Source: an uncultured Prevotellaceae bacterium
GTDB lineage: Bacteria; Bacteroidota; Bacteroidia; Bacteroidales; Bacteroidaceae
Direction: 5' to 3'
DNA: 64,000 nt
Assembly: GCA_900315455.1 (NCBI GenBank)
Contig: OMZE01000008.1
Span: 1 to 64,000 of the forward strand
Shown piece by piece: positions 26,375 to 36,111 of this stretch. Under the pieces are notes generated by a model. It had not been told where the DNA came from, searched no databases, and worked only from the letters and a program-made list of their open reading frames with translations. Numbering within the stretch: the stretch's first letter is position 1; every line of letters begins with the position of its first letter. A program made the translations under genes and the position numbers.

Positions 26375-27304
26375 TCAATAGACCTTCAGCCTATGTCCTG
26401 GCTGAATGGTATAATTGGGGGAAAGGTGGTTCATCTTGTAGAGTGAGGTGAGCCGTATGCCATATTTCTGTGAGATAAGATACATGCTCTCACCGGGTTG
26501 CACCACATGGCACTGTCCCTTGAACCTGGCTTCGGCATGCTTCTGTTTCTTCTTCAGGTATATCACGTCGCCATCGCGCAAGGGTTCGGTCACACTCCGC
26601 TCGTTGTACTTAGCGAGTTTCGATGCCGGCACACCCAACTCCCGTCCTAACGATTCAAACGAATCCCCATTGTGGGAGTAGACGAAATAATTCTGATTAT
26701 ACTGCATCACCGTATGGGGCGGGTGAACCGCCACGGCCTTACCGCTGCTTACGGCTGGCGGCGCAGGTGTGGTCACCCTCCGCTGTGTAGGAACCCTGTC
26801 ATACTCATAGAGTTTGTAAGTCTCGATGATACTGATAAGTCTTTGTGCATAAGCGGGATTGGTGGCATAGCCACACTCCTTCAGTCCGCGTGCCCATCCC
26901 TTGTAATCTGTCGTACTGAGTGAGAAGAGGCGCTGGTAACGCTCCCTGCCGGCAAGGAAAAGGCTGTGGTCCTCAAAACTCTCCCTTACGGAGTCGTATG
27001 CTCTGAAACTCTCCTGTCTGCGGTCGTCGTCATGGCGCAAGGTCCTTCCGCTCCATCCATGGCTCTTTATACCAAAGTGGTTGTTGCCATGCGTGGAGAG
27101 GTAACTCTTGCCTGCCCCACTCTCAAGCAGGCCCTGGGCCAGGGTTATGGATGCGGGAATGCGATACCTCACCATTTCTTCAATGGCGATGTCTTTGTAT
27201 CTGTCGATATAGGCTTGATAGTCAGCATTCCATCTCACCTGTTGTGCGCCTGCTGTCAATGCACAGAGAAGACAGCAAATCACTAAAGCAAAAATTCTTC
27301 TCAT
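26375..27304 (-). CDS. Exported glucosaminidase with LysM domains
   Basis: 309 aa peptidoglycan hydrolase. Signal peptide MRRIFALVICCLLCALTAGA; glucosaminidase (GH73-like) domain at about 30-170 with ITLAQGLLESGAGKS (catalytic Glu), NNHFGIKSHGW and RGLKECGYATNPAYA; then two LysM units (NYFVYSHNGDSFESLGRELG and HVVQPGESMYLISQKYGI) that bind glycan. The ATG at 27304 is chosen because the signal peptide starts there; a -7 box TATCTTTG at 27415-27408 lies in the longer frame upstream. Confidence 0.88.
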   Translation of the reverse strand: MRRIFALVICCLLCALTAGAQQVRWNADYQAYIDRYKDIAIEEMVRYRIPASITLAQGLLESGAGKSYLSTHGNNHFGIKSHGWSGRTLRHDDDRRQESFRAYDSVRESFEDHSLFLAGRERYQRLFSLSTTDYKGWARGLKECGYATNPAYAQRLISIIETYKLYEYDRVPTQRRVTTPAPPAVSSGKAVAVHPPHTVMQYNQNYFVYSHNGDSFESLGRELGVPASKLAKYNERSVTEPLRDGDVIYLKKKQKHAEARFKGQCHVVQPGESMYLISQKYGIRLTSLYKMNHLSPNYTIQPGHRLKVY

Positions 27305-27724
27305 AATCCTATCAATCAGTGATCCTTCGTGGCAAACGGCCGTAGTTTTGAATTGCTTATCTGGCAATAAGGTTGGTTCCCAATAAGCCATAATCGGTAA
27401 AGTATGGCAAAGATAGCCTTTTATTTGCAAAGAATAGCATTTTTTGCTTTTTTTAACTACTGGAAGGGGGGATAGGAAATGCAGAGAACTGGAATAGAGA
27501 GACGGCCTCACATTTTTCGCTATTACACTATAAATACAACACAGAGATACAGAGAAACAGAGAAAAATACAAACTCCATATCTCTGTGCCTCTATGTTGA
27601 CAGTGATATTCGGTGCATCATTTTGAGTGTTGCCCAATTCGTTACTAAGGAGGACAAGAGGTAAAGAAGACGGAAAACGAATCAAAAACTCCGTAACTGT
27701 GATCTACAGGAATGGATACCCCGA
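27305..27724. other. Intergenic region with promoter and octamer repeats
   Basis: Contains the minus-strand -7 box (27415-27408) of the glucosaminidase gene. At 27538-27599 an octamer array (three ANACAGAG units) faces an inverted partial copy (CTCTGTGCCTCTATG), which can form a loose hairpin. No gene seen. Confidence 0.6.
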
Positions 27725-28468
27725 CTAAAAACTCTCTTCCTCTTCTTTTTTCCTGTTAAGAAAGATGCTGAGCAATAGTCCGAGAAGCAGCAGCGGTAGC
27801 CCTATGACAAGGCACCATGGAAAATGCGCGAAACTCAGGCCTACAGCCACGACAAATCCCACCGCCATTCCCGTCAGCAACCTTGAAATGGTGAGGTAAC
27901 TGGGCACCCTTCCTCCTGTCAGCGAGTTGGCGATGGAAAACAACAGCCCGAAAATGAATCCACCTTGGTTTCCTATGCTCTGCACGAGCATCACTGCCGC
28001 GGCTATGCCAACCATCGAATTGAGCGTAATCTGAGAGATGTTCATGAAGGAGTACAGCATCAGCGCTGCACCCATCCCGCCCAAAAATGGAGCAATTCCA
28101 CGCGAGGTTTCCATGCCTATGTTTGAGAACATTCCTTTGAGTCCTCCAGCCACTCCGAAGAACGGCCATTTCTTCTCGAAAAGAGGAAGGATGGCGCTGT
28201 TGACGAACACGGCCATCACCACTTTTCCCACGATGCCGCCGAGCGCTCCAAGCACTCCACCGAAAAGTCCTCCCTCGGCAAAAGAGAGGAAACTCACCAC
28301 TTTCGCCCATATCGGCAGTTCCATCTTGGATGAATAGTAGCCGATGACCAACCATACCGCTCCGATGACAAGGATCGGCAGAAATCGCAGGGGATGCTTG
28401 AGGGAATCGGCACACTTGTTGAGGCATTCCTTCAGGAATTCTCCCACTCCTATATTCTCGTTAACCAT
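27725..28468 (-). CDS. Polytopic membrane protein of unknown function
   Basis: 247 aa with a short cytosolic N-terminus and about six or seven membrane segments (FLPILVIGAVWLVIGYYSS, GLFGGVLGALGGIVGKVVM, GFVVAVGLSFAHFPWCLVIG, LLLLGLLLSIFL), very rich in Gly, ending in a charged tail NRKKEEEESF. No family recognised. Last gene of a three-gene minus-strand unit, 58 bp after the triple-GYF gene. Confidence 0.7.
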   Translation of the reverse strand: MVNENIGVGEFLKECLNKCADSLKHPLRFLPILVIGAVWLVIGYYSSKMELPIWAKVVSFLSFAEGGLFGGVLGALGGIVGKVVMAVFVNSAILPLFEKKWPFFGVAGGLKGMFSNIGMETSRGIAPFLGGMGAALMLYSFMNISQITLNSMVGIAAAVMLVQSIGNQGGFIFGLLFSIANSLTGGRVPSYLTISRLLTGMAVGFVVAVGLSFAHFPWCLVIGLPLLLLGLLLSIFLNRKKEEEESF

Positions 28469-28526
28469 ATATATTGTTCAATAAATATACTTATCAGAAA
28501 AAAGAAACGGTGAAAATCGGCCGTGT

Positions 28527-29552
28527 CTATCCACGACGCAGGGCGGCCGCTATCAACGGCACCTCTGAGGCTCTCTTCCACTCAGTCATACCCGCTGCCC
28601 ACACCAGCGACTCAGGCTTGAGTCCGGCACGCAACAAATCGTCGATGGTGAAAGGTCCGACCTGGCGGTTTTCCCTGTCCAGCATATAGTAGCGCACCTG
28701 TGCAGAAGTGCCCTGCGGCGGAACGGGCGCCTGCTGGGGTGGCGCTGTCGCGGCAGTGATGGCAGTTGCTATCAACGGTACGTCTGCAGCCCTTACCCAC
28801 TGCGACATACCTTCTGCCCACACCAGCGACTCAGGTGTGAGTCCGATGCGCAGAAGCCCATCCACTGTGTGAGGACCGGTCTGCTGGTTGTCCTTGCCTA
28901 TCATGTAGTAGAGTGGTGCTTCTGTCTGGGGAGTGCCTGCCTGTGGCACAGAAGCCGCAGCAGCGGCTGGTTCTGCGGGAGACAGCGCCATCATTATCTC
29001 ACTCACCTGTCCGGCTTTCACCCACGTGCTCATGCCTTTGGCCCACACGAGGGTGTCGGCTGTGACGTGTCTGTGCTTCAGTTGCTGCACATTGAAAGGA
29101 CCTTCCTGGCGCCCGTTGTCCATGATATAGTATATGGCTGACTTCTTCTCCTGCTCCAGTCCATCTGTGATGGCTTTGTTGACAGCCTCCTCTATGGCTT
29201 CTTCCTCCCGTAGCGACTCACGGAGTTCGTTCAGTAAGAGGTCACGCTCTTCGCCCGGCTCCATAGGTATGAACAGCCATTGTGTGAGATACTCAAGTCC
29301 AGGACAGATACCGATGGCTCCCTCTCGTGATACGTAGTAGAAACTGGGCTCAGAGATTTCATGTTCCTCGTCATGTCTTTTAGCCAGTTCGAAGATGTCC
29401 TTGAGCGTGAAAGGCAGTCCTTCTTCCACCGAACGCCACACCAGGCAGTGGGTTGAAGCCACTGCCAGGGCCTGCATCAGGAAGTGGTAGTGCCCGGTCC
29501 AGAATGCACGCTCGGAATACTCTCTGTTTCTCTTTACTTTCTCGTTGTCCAT
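28527..29552 (-). CDS. Protein with three GYF_2 (DUF4339) domains
   Basis: 341 aa, no signal peptide. Residues 1-130 are a helical N-terminal region of unknown fold. Three GYF_2 repeats at 139-187, 213-262 and 286-335 share YYM, GP at the loop, and SLVWAxGMxxWxxAxxVP; repeats 2 and 3 are most alike, indicating recent duplication. Linkers are Ala/Pro/Gln-rich. Likely a cytoplasmic adaptor that binds proline-rich segments. The 861-aa upstream product has such a segment (residues ~387-425). Confidence 0.85.
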   Translation of the reverse strand: MDNEKVKRNREYSERAFWTGHYHFLMQALAVASTHCLVWRSVEEGLPFTLKDIFELAKRHDEEHEISEPSFYYVSREGAIGICPGLEYLTQWLFIPMEPGEERDLLLNELRESLREEEAIEEAVNKAITDGLEQEKKSAIYYIMDNGRQEGPFNVQQLKHRHVTADTLVWAKGMSTWVKAGQVSEIMMALSPAEPAAAAASVPQAGTPQTEAPLYYMIGKDNQQTGPHTVDGLLRIGLTPESLVWAEGMSQWVRAADVPLIATAITAATAPPQQAPVPPQGTSAQVRYYMLDRENRQVGPFTIDDLLRAGLKPESLVWAAGMTEWKRASEVPLIAAALRRG

Positions 29553-29630
29553 TCTCGTTGTAGTATTTATTGTTGTTATTATTCGTTTAATGGTACAGAA
29601 TTACTCTTCGTGGTCCGTCAGGCGGGACGG

Positions 29631-32216
29631 TCATTTTTTCCTTGACAATTTATCCCTGATGGCCATCAGGTCTTTTACGAATCCAACGGCGTCGTCTTTC
29701 AGCCCTCCAGCCACGGTGCCTGCCCATCCATGTGCTCCGGTCTGGTTCAGAAGTTCTGTGGTGGAGGTGGTGATCAGGTTGCCGAGGTCCACCTTGCCAC
29801 CGAAAGTGACATTGCTCGTCCCGGTGATACTGAATTTGCCCTTTTCGTCAAATAAGTTCCATCCCTTCAATTTGGTATTTTTTGTCAGGTCTAGTTCTGA
29901 GTTGAACCACTTGTTAATTTTATTCGCTGTATTATCACTGAACCGCAGTCCGGTGTCGGTGTCGATGTTGCGCAAGGCAGGGTTCAGCGCCTGCGATGCG
30001 GAATCCTTTAAGGTGTTCATACCGAAATTCAGTGCCTTGCCTGTGAGGAAATCCATGGTCTTGCTGGCTCCGGCTTTGAGCATGGCGTCAAAGGTGTCAG
30101 CCATATTGCCCTTCTTCTCGTATGTGGACAAGCCTTCTTTCAAAGCCTCCGTTCCGAGGACAATACCATATTCCTTGAATGGATTTTTCGTCAGGTCACC
30201 TGCCTGGTTCTGTATCACGCCGAGTATTCCCTGATTCATTCCCAACGCCACATGGCCCACGGCATAGCGTAGTTCCATGCCATCCGCATAAGCCTCACTG
30301 GCAGCAACACATGTCGACTTCAGGAAAGTGTAGGCGTTCTTGACCGCCCGGCCGCCCGGCACGCATTCTCCCATGATGTTGATGGTCACCTCGGCCGTCT
30401 TGTCTATCACTTCCGCGACCTTGATGGCTTTGTCATAATATTTCACTATCTTTTCCTGACGAGCCTTCTCCTCCAAGGCTTGCTCCTGAACCTGTTTTAT
30501 CTTATTGGTGAGATTCTCAACCGTGGTACTATACTTCATAGCGAGTTTATCAAGGTATTGCTCCTTTTGCAATTTTCTCTCGCTCTCGGCCACAATATCC
30601 TTGTATTCCTTCATCTCGTCGGAATATCCGCGCGCACGGTCTATTGCGAGTTGTGTTTCCCTCTGAGCACGTTGCTCTGCTAAGTTCTGTGCAGCCTTAT
30701 TGGCATTGAAGAGCACATACTCCGAATTCTCAACCGAGAAACGAACCCTCTCCTCAAGGTCGGCACTGGTGTATTCATCGGCGCCCTGACCGTAATATTT
30801 CACCCACTTCCCGTCTTCGGTGGGATAAAACTCGGTCTTCACACCTGTGGCAGGATCGGTGACAGTGACGGTGCCGTCGGAACCCTCGTGGATGTAGCGT
30901 TCGCATAGTTCGGGATAATCCGTGGAGTGGAACAGTTTCAAGTCATCAGGATTCGGCGTTGGTGTCTTTTCTTCCGGAGTATCCTCCTCATCAGGGCGTT
31001 TTGAAGGCATTCCCTCCGAGGGTGGCTCGGATGTGCCCGGCCAGGGAGATGATTCTCCACCGCCTCCAATGATGTTGTCTGTCAGACTCTCGGCTATGGC
31101 TGCTCCTGAGCCGCCAATAAAACCACCTAAACCTGTTCCGAGAAGGATGGATGTTAAGATTGAGATGGTGTTGATTACCATCGATTCTTTCTCATCAGTA
31201 TGCTCACCAAGTCCCAGTTCGTCGCCCTCGCCTTTGAGCCAGTCAAAAAGACTCTCCGTATATCCTTTCAAGGCTTCTTTGTCTTCTTTGGAAAGTATCA
31301 TGTCCGGATCAGCCTTGACCATGATTTTCTCCACCTCGAAGTACACACGAGCCCAAGGCCGTTTTATGGCTTCCAATTGTGAGCCACTGAGGTATTTTTC
31401 TATTTTCAGTTTTTCTCCCGGCGGACTCAACAAGTTGGTACTGAGGATGAGAAATAGTTTGTTGCCTCCTTTGAAATAAATGAAATGGCTGAGTGCATCG
31501 TCGATACCGGCAGGTTTGAACATGTTTACCGTTTCATCATATCTCCTGTCATTTTTAACACTTGAAGAACTGCTTGATGAACCCGGTATATATGTTATAG
31601 GACCAGAGCCGATTTGTTGGCATTTCATTGTATAATTGAAGCCTATGCCGTTATCCGTTTGAGCGAGCGTCAGGTTGGTGATATCCATGTGTAGTCTATA
31701 AGTGAAATCCTTCACTTCGGTATCATCGAAATACTTGGATTTTGTGCGTTCTCGGGTAACCATCTTATAAGAGATGTCGTAGGAACGGCTCACGCTTTCA
31801 TCAAAAGAAATGCAGAATCCGGCTTCGTTGACCGGGACTCCACGGAAGCCCATATTATCAATGTATTCGATACTTTGGAGGGTGGTTGTTTTGGTAGTAG
31901 GAGTACTACGGCTCGTATTATTATAGGCCCAGTCTTTGACATTTATCCATTCCTCCACATAACCGGCGGCGACGATGGGCTTTATACGCAGTCCATAGAT
32001 TTCCTCACCCGAATTTTTAAGCACTTCGTTAATGTCGATATCTCCCTGGTCGTAGTCGCGTCTCAGGTCGGTAGTGGTGATGTCCTGCAAATGGAAGAAT
32101 TCCACAGGGTCAACCCACACCAAACCGGCTTCCACTTGCTCACCATCGGCAAGAGCCGTGAGTGGAATAGAGGAGGTGAAGAGCCAAATGATGAAAAGTA
32201 GTGTTGTCTTTCTCAT
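29631..32216 (-). CDS. Large exported or membrane-anchored protein of unknown function
   Basis: 861 aa. Signal peptide (residues 1-23, MRKTTLLFIIWLFTSSIPLT), beta-rich region 30-300, Ser-run at 213-219, hydrophobic Gly-rich stretch 346-378 (SILLGTGLGGFIGGSGAAIA), Pro/Glu-rich linker 387-425, coiled coil about 500-600, then a helical Gly/Ala-rich region (GGRAVKNAYTFLKSTCVAAS) and a C-terminus ending DKLSRKK. The multidomain layout recalls secreted polymorphic proteins, but no toxin or known domain is recognised. A -7 box TATATTTG at 32276-32269 starts the operon. Confidence 0.7.
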   Translation of the reverse strand: MRKTTLLFIIWLFTSSIPLTALADGEQVEAGLVWVDPVEFFHLQDITTTDLRRDYDQGDIDINEVLKNSGEEIYGLRIKPIVAAGYVEEWINVKDWAYNNTSRSTPTTKTTTLQSIEYIDNMGFRGVPVNEAGFCISFDESVSRSYDISYKMVTRERTKSKYFDDTEVKDFTYRLHMDITNLTLAQTDNGIGFNYTMKCQQIGSGPITYIPGSSSSSSSVKNDRRYDETVNMFKPAGIDDALSHFIYFKGGNKLFLILSTNLLSPPGEKLKIEKYLSGSQLEAIKRPWARVYFEVEKIMVKADPDMILSKEDKEALKGYTESLFDWLKGEGDELGLGEHTDEKESMVINTISILTSILLGTGLGGFIGGSGAAIAESLTDNIIGGGGESSPWPGTSEPPSEGMPSKRPDEEDTPEEKTPTPNPDDLKLFHSTDYPELCERYIHEGSDGTVTVTDPATGVKTEFYPTEDGKWVKYYGQGADEYTSADLEERVRFSVENSEYVLFNANKAAQNLAEQRAQRETQLAIDRARGYSDEMKEYKDIVAESERKLQKEQYLDKLAMKYSTTVENLTNKIKQVQEQALEEKARQEKIVKYYDKAIKVAEVIDKTAEVTINIMGECVPGGRAVKNAYTFLKSTCVAASEAYADGMELRYAVGHVALGMNQGILGVIQNQAGDLTKNPFKEYGIVLGTEALKEGLSTYEKKGNMADTFDAMLKAGASKTMDFLTGKALNFGMNTLKDSASQALNPALRNIDTDTGLRFSDNTANKINKWFNSELDLTKNTKLKGWNLFDEKGKFSITGTSNVTFGGKVDLGNLITTSTTELLNQTGAHGWAGTVAGGLKDDAVGFVKDLMAIRDKLSRKK

Positions 32217-32407
32217 GGTTGTTTTTATGATGGGTGTATACTAATATCTTGCATTTTGACTTGTTCTGCAAATATAAAAAAAATTTCAACTCATTTCGCT
32301 CATTTTTAATTTATTTAACAATCAGGATTCGTGATTATTTGAACTGTTAAGTTGTGTCCAAATTTCTGGGTTCGCTTCAAACTCCGTCCCTTCTAAGATC
32401 TACTTGC

Positions 32408-32875
32408 TTATGGAATCAGGTAGTTGAGCACGCTCTCCCAGTCAGGGAACTTTTCACTGCCGAAATGGATGTGGTGGTCGCCGAACTGGTCCGCACCGTG
32501 TTTCGTGCGGTCATCGATGAGATAGGCGCCAGATTGGAAACACAGGTTTTTGTGGTGCGAGAAGATGATACGCTTGTAAAAGATATCTCCGAAATACTTC
32601 CTCACCCAATTGTGTTTGTCTTGCAGGGCCGTGGGATTGTCCCATGGGGATGTGGTGAGGATATAGCAATCGTATTTGTCTTTCAGCACATTCACAGCAT
32701 CTATGGCTCCCGGCATTGGCTTCATCAATGCAAATAACCCCGGGATGTCCTCGTAGAAGGGTTCGCCATTACCGTCATCTGCATACTTGGCTTTCACTTC
32801 TTCACTCACTTGATCGAGTCCGCTTTGAAAGTCGACCAATACGTTGTCCATGTCAAAATAGAGTACCGTTTTCAT
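32408..32875 (-). CDS. 5'(3')-deoxyribonucleotidase (NT5C-like HAD phosphatase)
   Basis: 155 aa. HAD motif I DMDNVLVDF with the two Asp, motif II Thr in LTTSPWDNP, and motif IV LIDDRTKHG. These match the cytosolic NT5C family that removes phosphate from deoxynucleoside monophosphates, controlling dNTP pools. It begins MKTVLYFDMD. Single-gene unit. Confidence 0.85.
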   Translation of the reverse strand: MKTVLYFDMDNVLVDFQSGLDQVSEEVKAKYADDGNGEPFYEDIPGLFALMKPMPGAIDAVNVLKDKYDCYILTTSPWDNPTALQDKHNWVRKYFGDIFYKRIIFSHHKNLCFQSGAYLIDDRTKHGADQFGDHHIHFGSEKFPDWESVLNYLIP

Positions 32876-33260
32876 TTTATAAATCTTTTGGTTTACGATG
32901 ACAAAATAGTCACATCAATAGAATAATTCAAAAAAGAAAAACCCAAATACCGCAGCACTTTAGTTTACCATTTTATAAGTTCCTGAGTAACAAAAGGTTG
33001 CCATAAATATTTCCATGTCAGTTTTTTCACTTATCATAGTGCTGCAAAACAAAACAAGCAAAATCAGCAATGGCAAGGCAAATATAAGCAAAAAATCACA
33101 GAAAATCACCCCATTCGGTGGAAATTTACGTGAGAGAACTATTTTCCCGTCATAGGTCCCCGAAAAAAAGGGCTTGCAAGGTGTTAACCCTGCAAGCCCA
33201 ATTTTGTATGGCATCAACCGCTTACGGTCGTATGCAAAATAGATGCCTATAGCGGAGATG
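32876..33260. other. Intergenic region
   Basis: AT-rich; contains only the minus-strand terminator at 33163-33201. An 85-codon open frame (33217-32960) crosses that terminator and is not supported. Confidence 0.6.
33163..33201 (-). terminator. Terminator of the T9SS-tailed protein gene
   Basis: On the minus strand GGGCTTGCAGGG / CCTTGCAAGCCC is followed by T7; starts 60 bp after the stop at 33261. Confidence 0.88.
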
Positions 33261-35978
33261 CTACTTGACCATCACCTTGCGGCCATTGATGATGTTCAAC
33301 CCCTTTCGTGGAGCATCCATACGCTGACCGGCAATGTTGTAGATCACATACTTGCCTTCCTTGGCGTCTGCTGCAATGTCGCTGATGCCCGAAGCATTGG
33401 GGTTGTCAATCCAAGATATCGCCGACTTGTTGCACTCATCGCCACCATAATAGATGCTCTGGATACCCACCTTCGTCCAGGTAGCGCATTCCTCAACACT
33501 ATCCTGGAAGTAGATGCCGTGTGAACCGTCCCATGAGTTGTAGTTGAAACTATATGGAACTTCCGTGGCATCTTGCTCTATACCATAATAGTTATCGGCC
33601 TTGAAAGTATAGGGTGTCTGCAGTCCATCTTTCTCTATCCATACGGTGTAGAACAGTTTTTGGGGATACAGTGTCTCGCCATTGCTGCCTACGGCAGGAA
33701 TCGAACAAGAGATGCTACTCGACCATTCGCTGAAGTCGATTGAATTGACCGTTGGATCGGCAGGTGAGGCAGCCACTTCGTTGAACTTCGTGATGACGAC
33801 ATCGGTGAACGTCTGATAAGCATACACTTCGGAAAGAAGACCATTGAGCACCAAGGTCTGGGCGGAGGTGAACTCCGATTTCTCTGCATCATAGTCGAGC
33901 ACGGCGTCCACCATCTTGCCTTCATTGTCGATGGCGGTGAAATAGTAGTCGTTAGACGACATCCAGAAACTTACCGAACCCATGAACTGGTTGGCGGGGA
34001 TAACATACTGCCCAGCCTCGTTCTTGGTGGCCTTCACCCACAGTTGATTGGCATCGGAGTTGACATCGGCTGCCAGCCCCTGGATGTAGACGTCGTCGCC
34101 GTCGAAGCCGGCTTTCAGCCAGAGTGTCAGTTCGGCCGGGTCGTAGTAGGGCTTCAAGGAGTTGGCCTTCAATACATAAGTGTCTGTCACGAGATTCTCG
34201 GGAGCCACGACGGCAGTAGGAACGTAGTCGGCAGGATAGACCACAATGCTGTTCAACTGGGTGTTGCCGGCGATGGTCACCACTACCTTCTGGGCATCGC
34301 CCGTCCATGTCGTGCCGTCGAAACTACCAGTGTCGGCACTGTTCTTGTCGTTCCACTTCGCAGCATTAAACACAATCTTGCCGATGGTCTTGCCTACGGC
34401 AGCAGTGAAGGTCAGCGTTCCTCCATAGACACGCAGTTGAGGACCATTGTTGGTATTCCAGAAACGGTTGGGTGTGCCCTCCGGATTGGGCGAGACGGTC
34501 AGTGTCACGGCACCTTCGGTGAACTGGCGGTCTTCGGTGATGTCACCCGCATTGCTGTCGTTTGAAGAGCACGGCTCATCGGTCATGGCATTGAAGTTGA
34601 AGGTGGCTTTCTCGTAAGGCTTGATGGTAAGCCAATAGATTTCCGACTTGTTCTCCACACCACCACCAGTATAAATACTCTGAAGACCTATCTTGTTCCA
34701 CTTCTTGTAGTCGGCCTGTTTCAGGTAAATATGCGTGCGGTAGATTTCCGTATTGTCAGTAAATCCATAGGGGAAGACGGTCGTTTCCTCCGTCAGACTA
34801 CTGTAGTCGTCAGGACTGAAGGTGATGGGTGAAATCTCCTCTTCCACGTCGCTGAAGAACTGGTAACTCAATTTAGAAGAGGAAATCGGGTTGCCGTCAA
34901 CATCGAGAACCGGCACGGCGAATATGGCAACGGGGCTTGTCGACTCGTAAATCTGTGAGATGTTGGGTGTGGCTGGTGTGGCGGCCTGCTCGAACACCTT
35001 GAGGATAACAGCAACCTTATAGATGTCGCCCTTCAGCAATGAGGATGTGTAGACGGTGATCTCATCCGTTACTGCCGTCATCTTGTTTGCCTCTGCATCG
35101 TAAGTGAAGACAACATCCTCGGGTTGGAGGTACAGGTCGTAACCATAATATGGGGAGTCTTGGTAGAAACCGAAGTACTGGCCGCCGGGGAAGGTGATGG
35201 TCGTACCATCCAGCGAGCCCTTGATCCATGATTCTGGCAGATAGCCACACAATCCCTGCAGGTACACGTCGTTGCCGTCGAAGCCAATCTTCAGTGCACC
35301 CGAAGAGGGCACGTCCATGTTGTTGATATAGGTAATCACCCATTCATCGGCTATCAAGCCATCAGGCACTTCCACCAGTTTGGAAGGTTCTTTCGTGCTG
35401 AAAGAAGGCTTGTACCAGTAAGCATAGGGGCTAAGATCTGTGGCGGTGTTGTTCTCCAGAATGTAGGTTGTCTGCGACTCCATAATGCCATCCTCGGCAT
35501 TGTAGTTGAAGACAACGTCGGTCAGAGTCTCCGTGTCATTGGTGCCACAGATATACTCTGGACCATATTCGTCTTCACCCACCAGTTGTCCGCTGGCAAA
35601 GGTTGCGGTGGTGCCGTTGAGTGTACCTTTGATCCATCCATCCCTGAAATAGTAGGCCAGGCCCTGGATGTAGATGTCGGAACCGTCGATGGCCACCTTG
35701 ATGGTCGGTACTGCAGAGATGAAATCCTGTACGCCAGAAGGAGTGTTCACATAGAGAGCGCCTTCAATGGTGTACCACGTCTCCACCTGGGCAGAGGCAG
35801 GGGGTGTCACCAGTTCTTCTTCGGCATTGAGCACGGCATTGGTGGCAGTCAGCGCATGCCGGTCGACACAATTGAAAACAGGGCGCTGACTTTGGGTTTC
35901 CCCTTTCTGGCTGTTTTGTGCAAATGCTACCACACCAAGCAGTGCGAAAAGCAAGGTAAATAGAGTAATTCTTTTCAT
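33261..35978 (-). CDS. Exported repeat protein with type IX-like C-terminal tail
   Basis: 905 aa. Signal peptide MKRITLFTLLFALLGVVAFA (ATG 35978; the 26 codons before it do not look like part of it). Three copies of a ~90-residue module share DGxDVYxQGL, then WIKG or WVKA, a Gly-Gln loop, and a VVFxYxAE ending. Two further modules contain SIYxGG.xNKS. The end, GKYVIYNIAGQRMDAPRKG then GRKVMVK, is the tail usual in Prevotella secreted proteins. Probably displayed on the surface; ligand unknown. Confidence 0.8.
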   Translation of the reverse strand: MKRITLFTLLFALLGVVAFAQNSQKGETQSQRPVFNCVDRHALTATNAVLNAEEELVTPPASAQVETWYTIEGALYVNTPSGVQDFISAVPTIKVAIDGSDIYIQGLAYYFRDGWIKGTLNGTTATFASGQLVGEDEYGPEYICGTNDTETLTDVVFNYNAEDGIMESQTTYILENNTATDLSPYAYWYKPSFSTKEPSKLVEVPDGLIADEWVITYINNMDVPSSGALKIGFDGNDVYLQGLCGYLPESWIKGSLDGTTITFPGGQYFGFYQDSPYYGYDLYLQPEDVVFTYDAEANKMTAVTDEITVYTSSLLKGDIYKVAVILKVFEQAATPATPNISQIYESTSPVAIFAVPVLDVDGNPISSSKLSYQFFSDVEEEISPITFSPDDYSSLTEETTVFPYGFTDNTEIYRTHIYLKQADYKKWNKIGLQSIYTGGGVENKSEIYWLTIKPYEKATFNFNAMTDEPCSSNDSNAGDITEDRQFTEGAVTLTVSPNPEGTPNRFWNTNNGPQLRVYGGTLTFTAAVGKTIGKIVFNAAKWNDKNSADTGSFDGTTWTGDAQKVVVTIAGNTQLNSIVVYPADYVPTAVVAPENLVTDTYVLKANSLKPYYDPAELTLWLKAGFDGDDVYIQGLAADVNSDANQLWVKATKNEAGQYVIPANQFMGSVSFWMSSNDYYFTAIDNEGKMVDAVLDYDAEKSEFTSAQTLVLNGLLSEVYAYQTFTDVVITKFNEVAASPADPTVNSIDFSEWSSSISCSIPAVGSNGETLYPQKLFYTVWIEKDGLQTPYTFKADNYYGIEQDATEVPYSFNYNSWDGSHGIYFQDSVEECATWTKVGIQSIYYGGDECNKSAISWIDNPNASGISDIAADAKEGKYVIYNIAGQRMDAPRKGLNIINGRKVMVK

Positions 35979-36111
35979 AGGCAGAATTGTTAATACTATG
36001 GGTAATGAATGTTTTTTACGAAATGCAAATTTAAAGATTTTTGCCGATATCATCAAATTTTTTGCGCTTTTTTACAAAACACTGTATAGTGGTGTGACAA
36101 GGAGGTGAATT

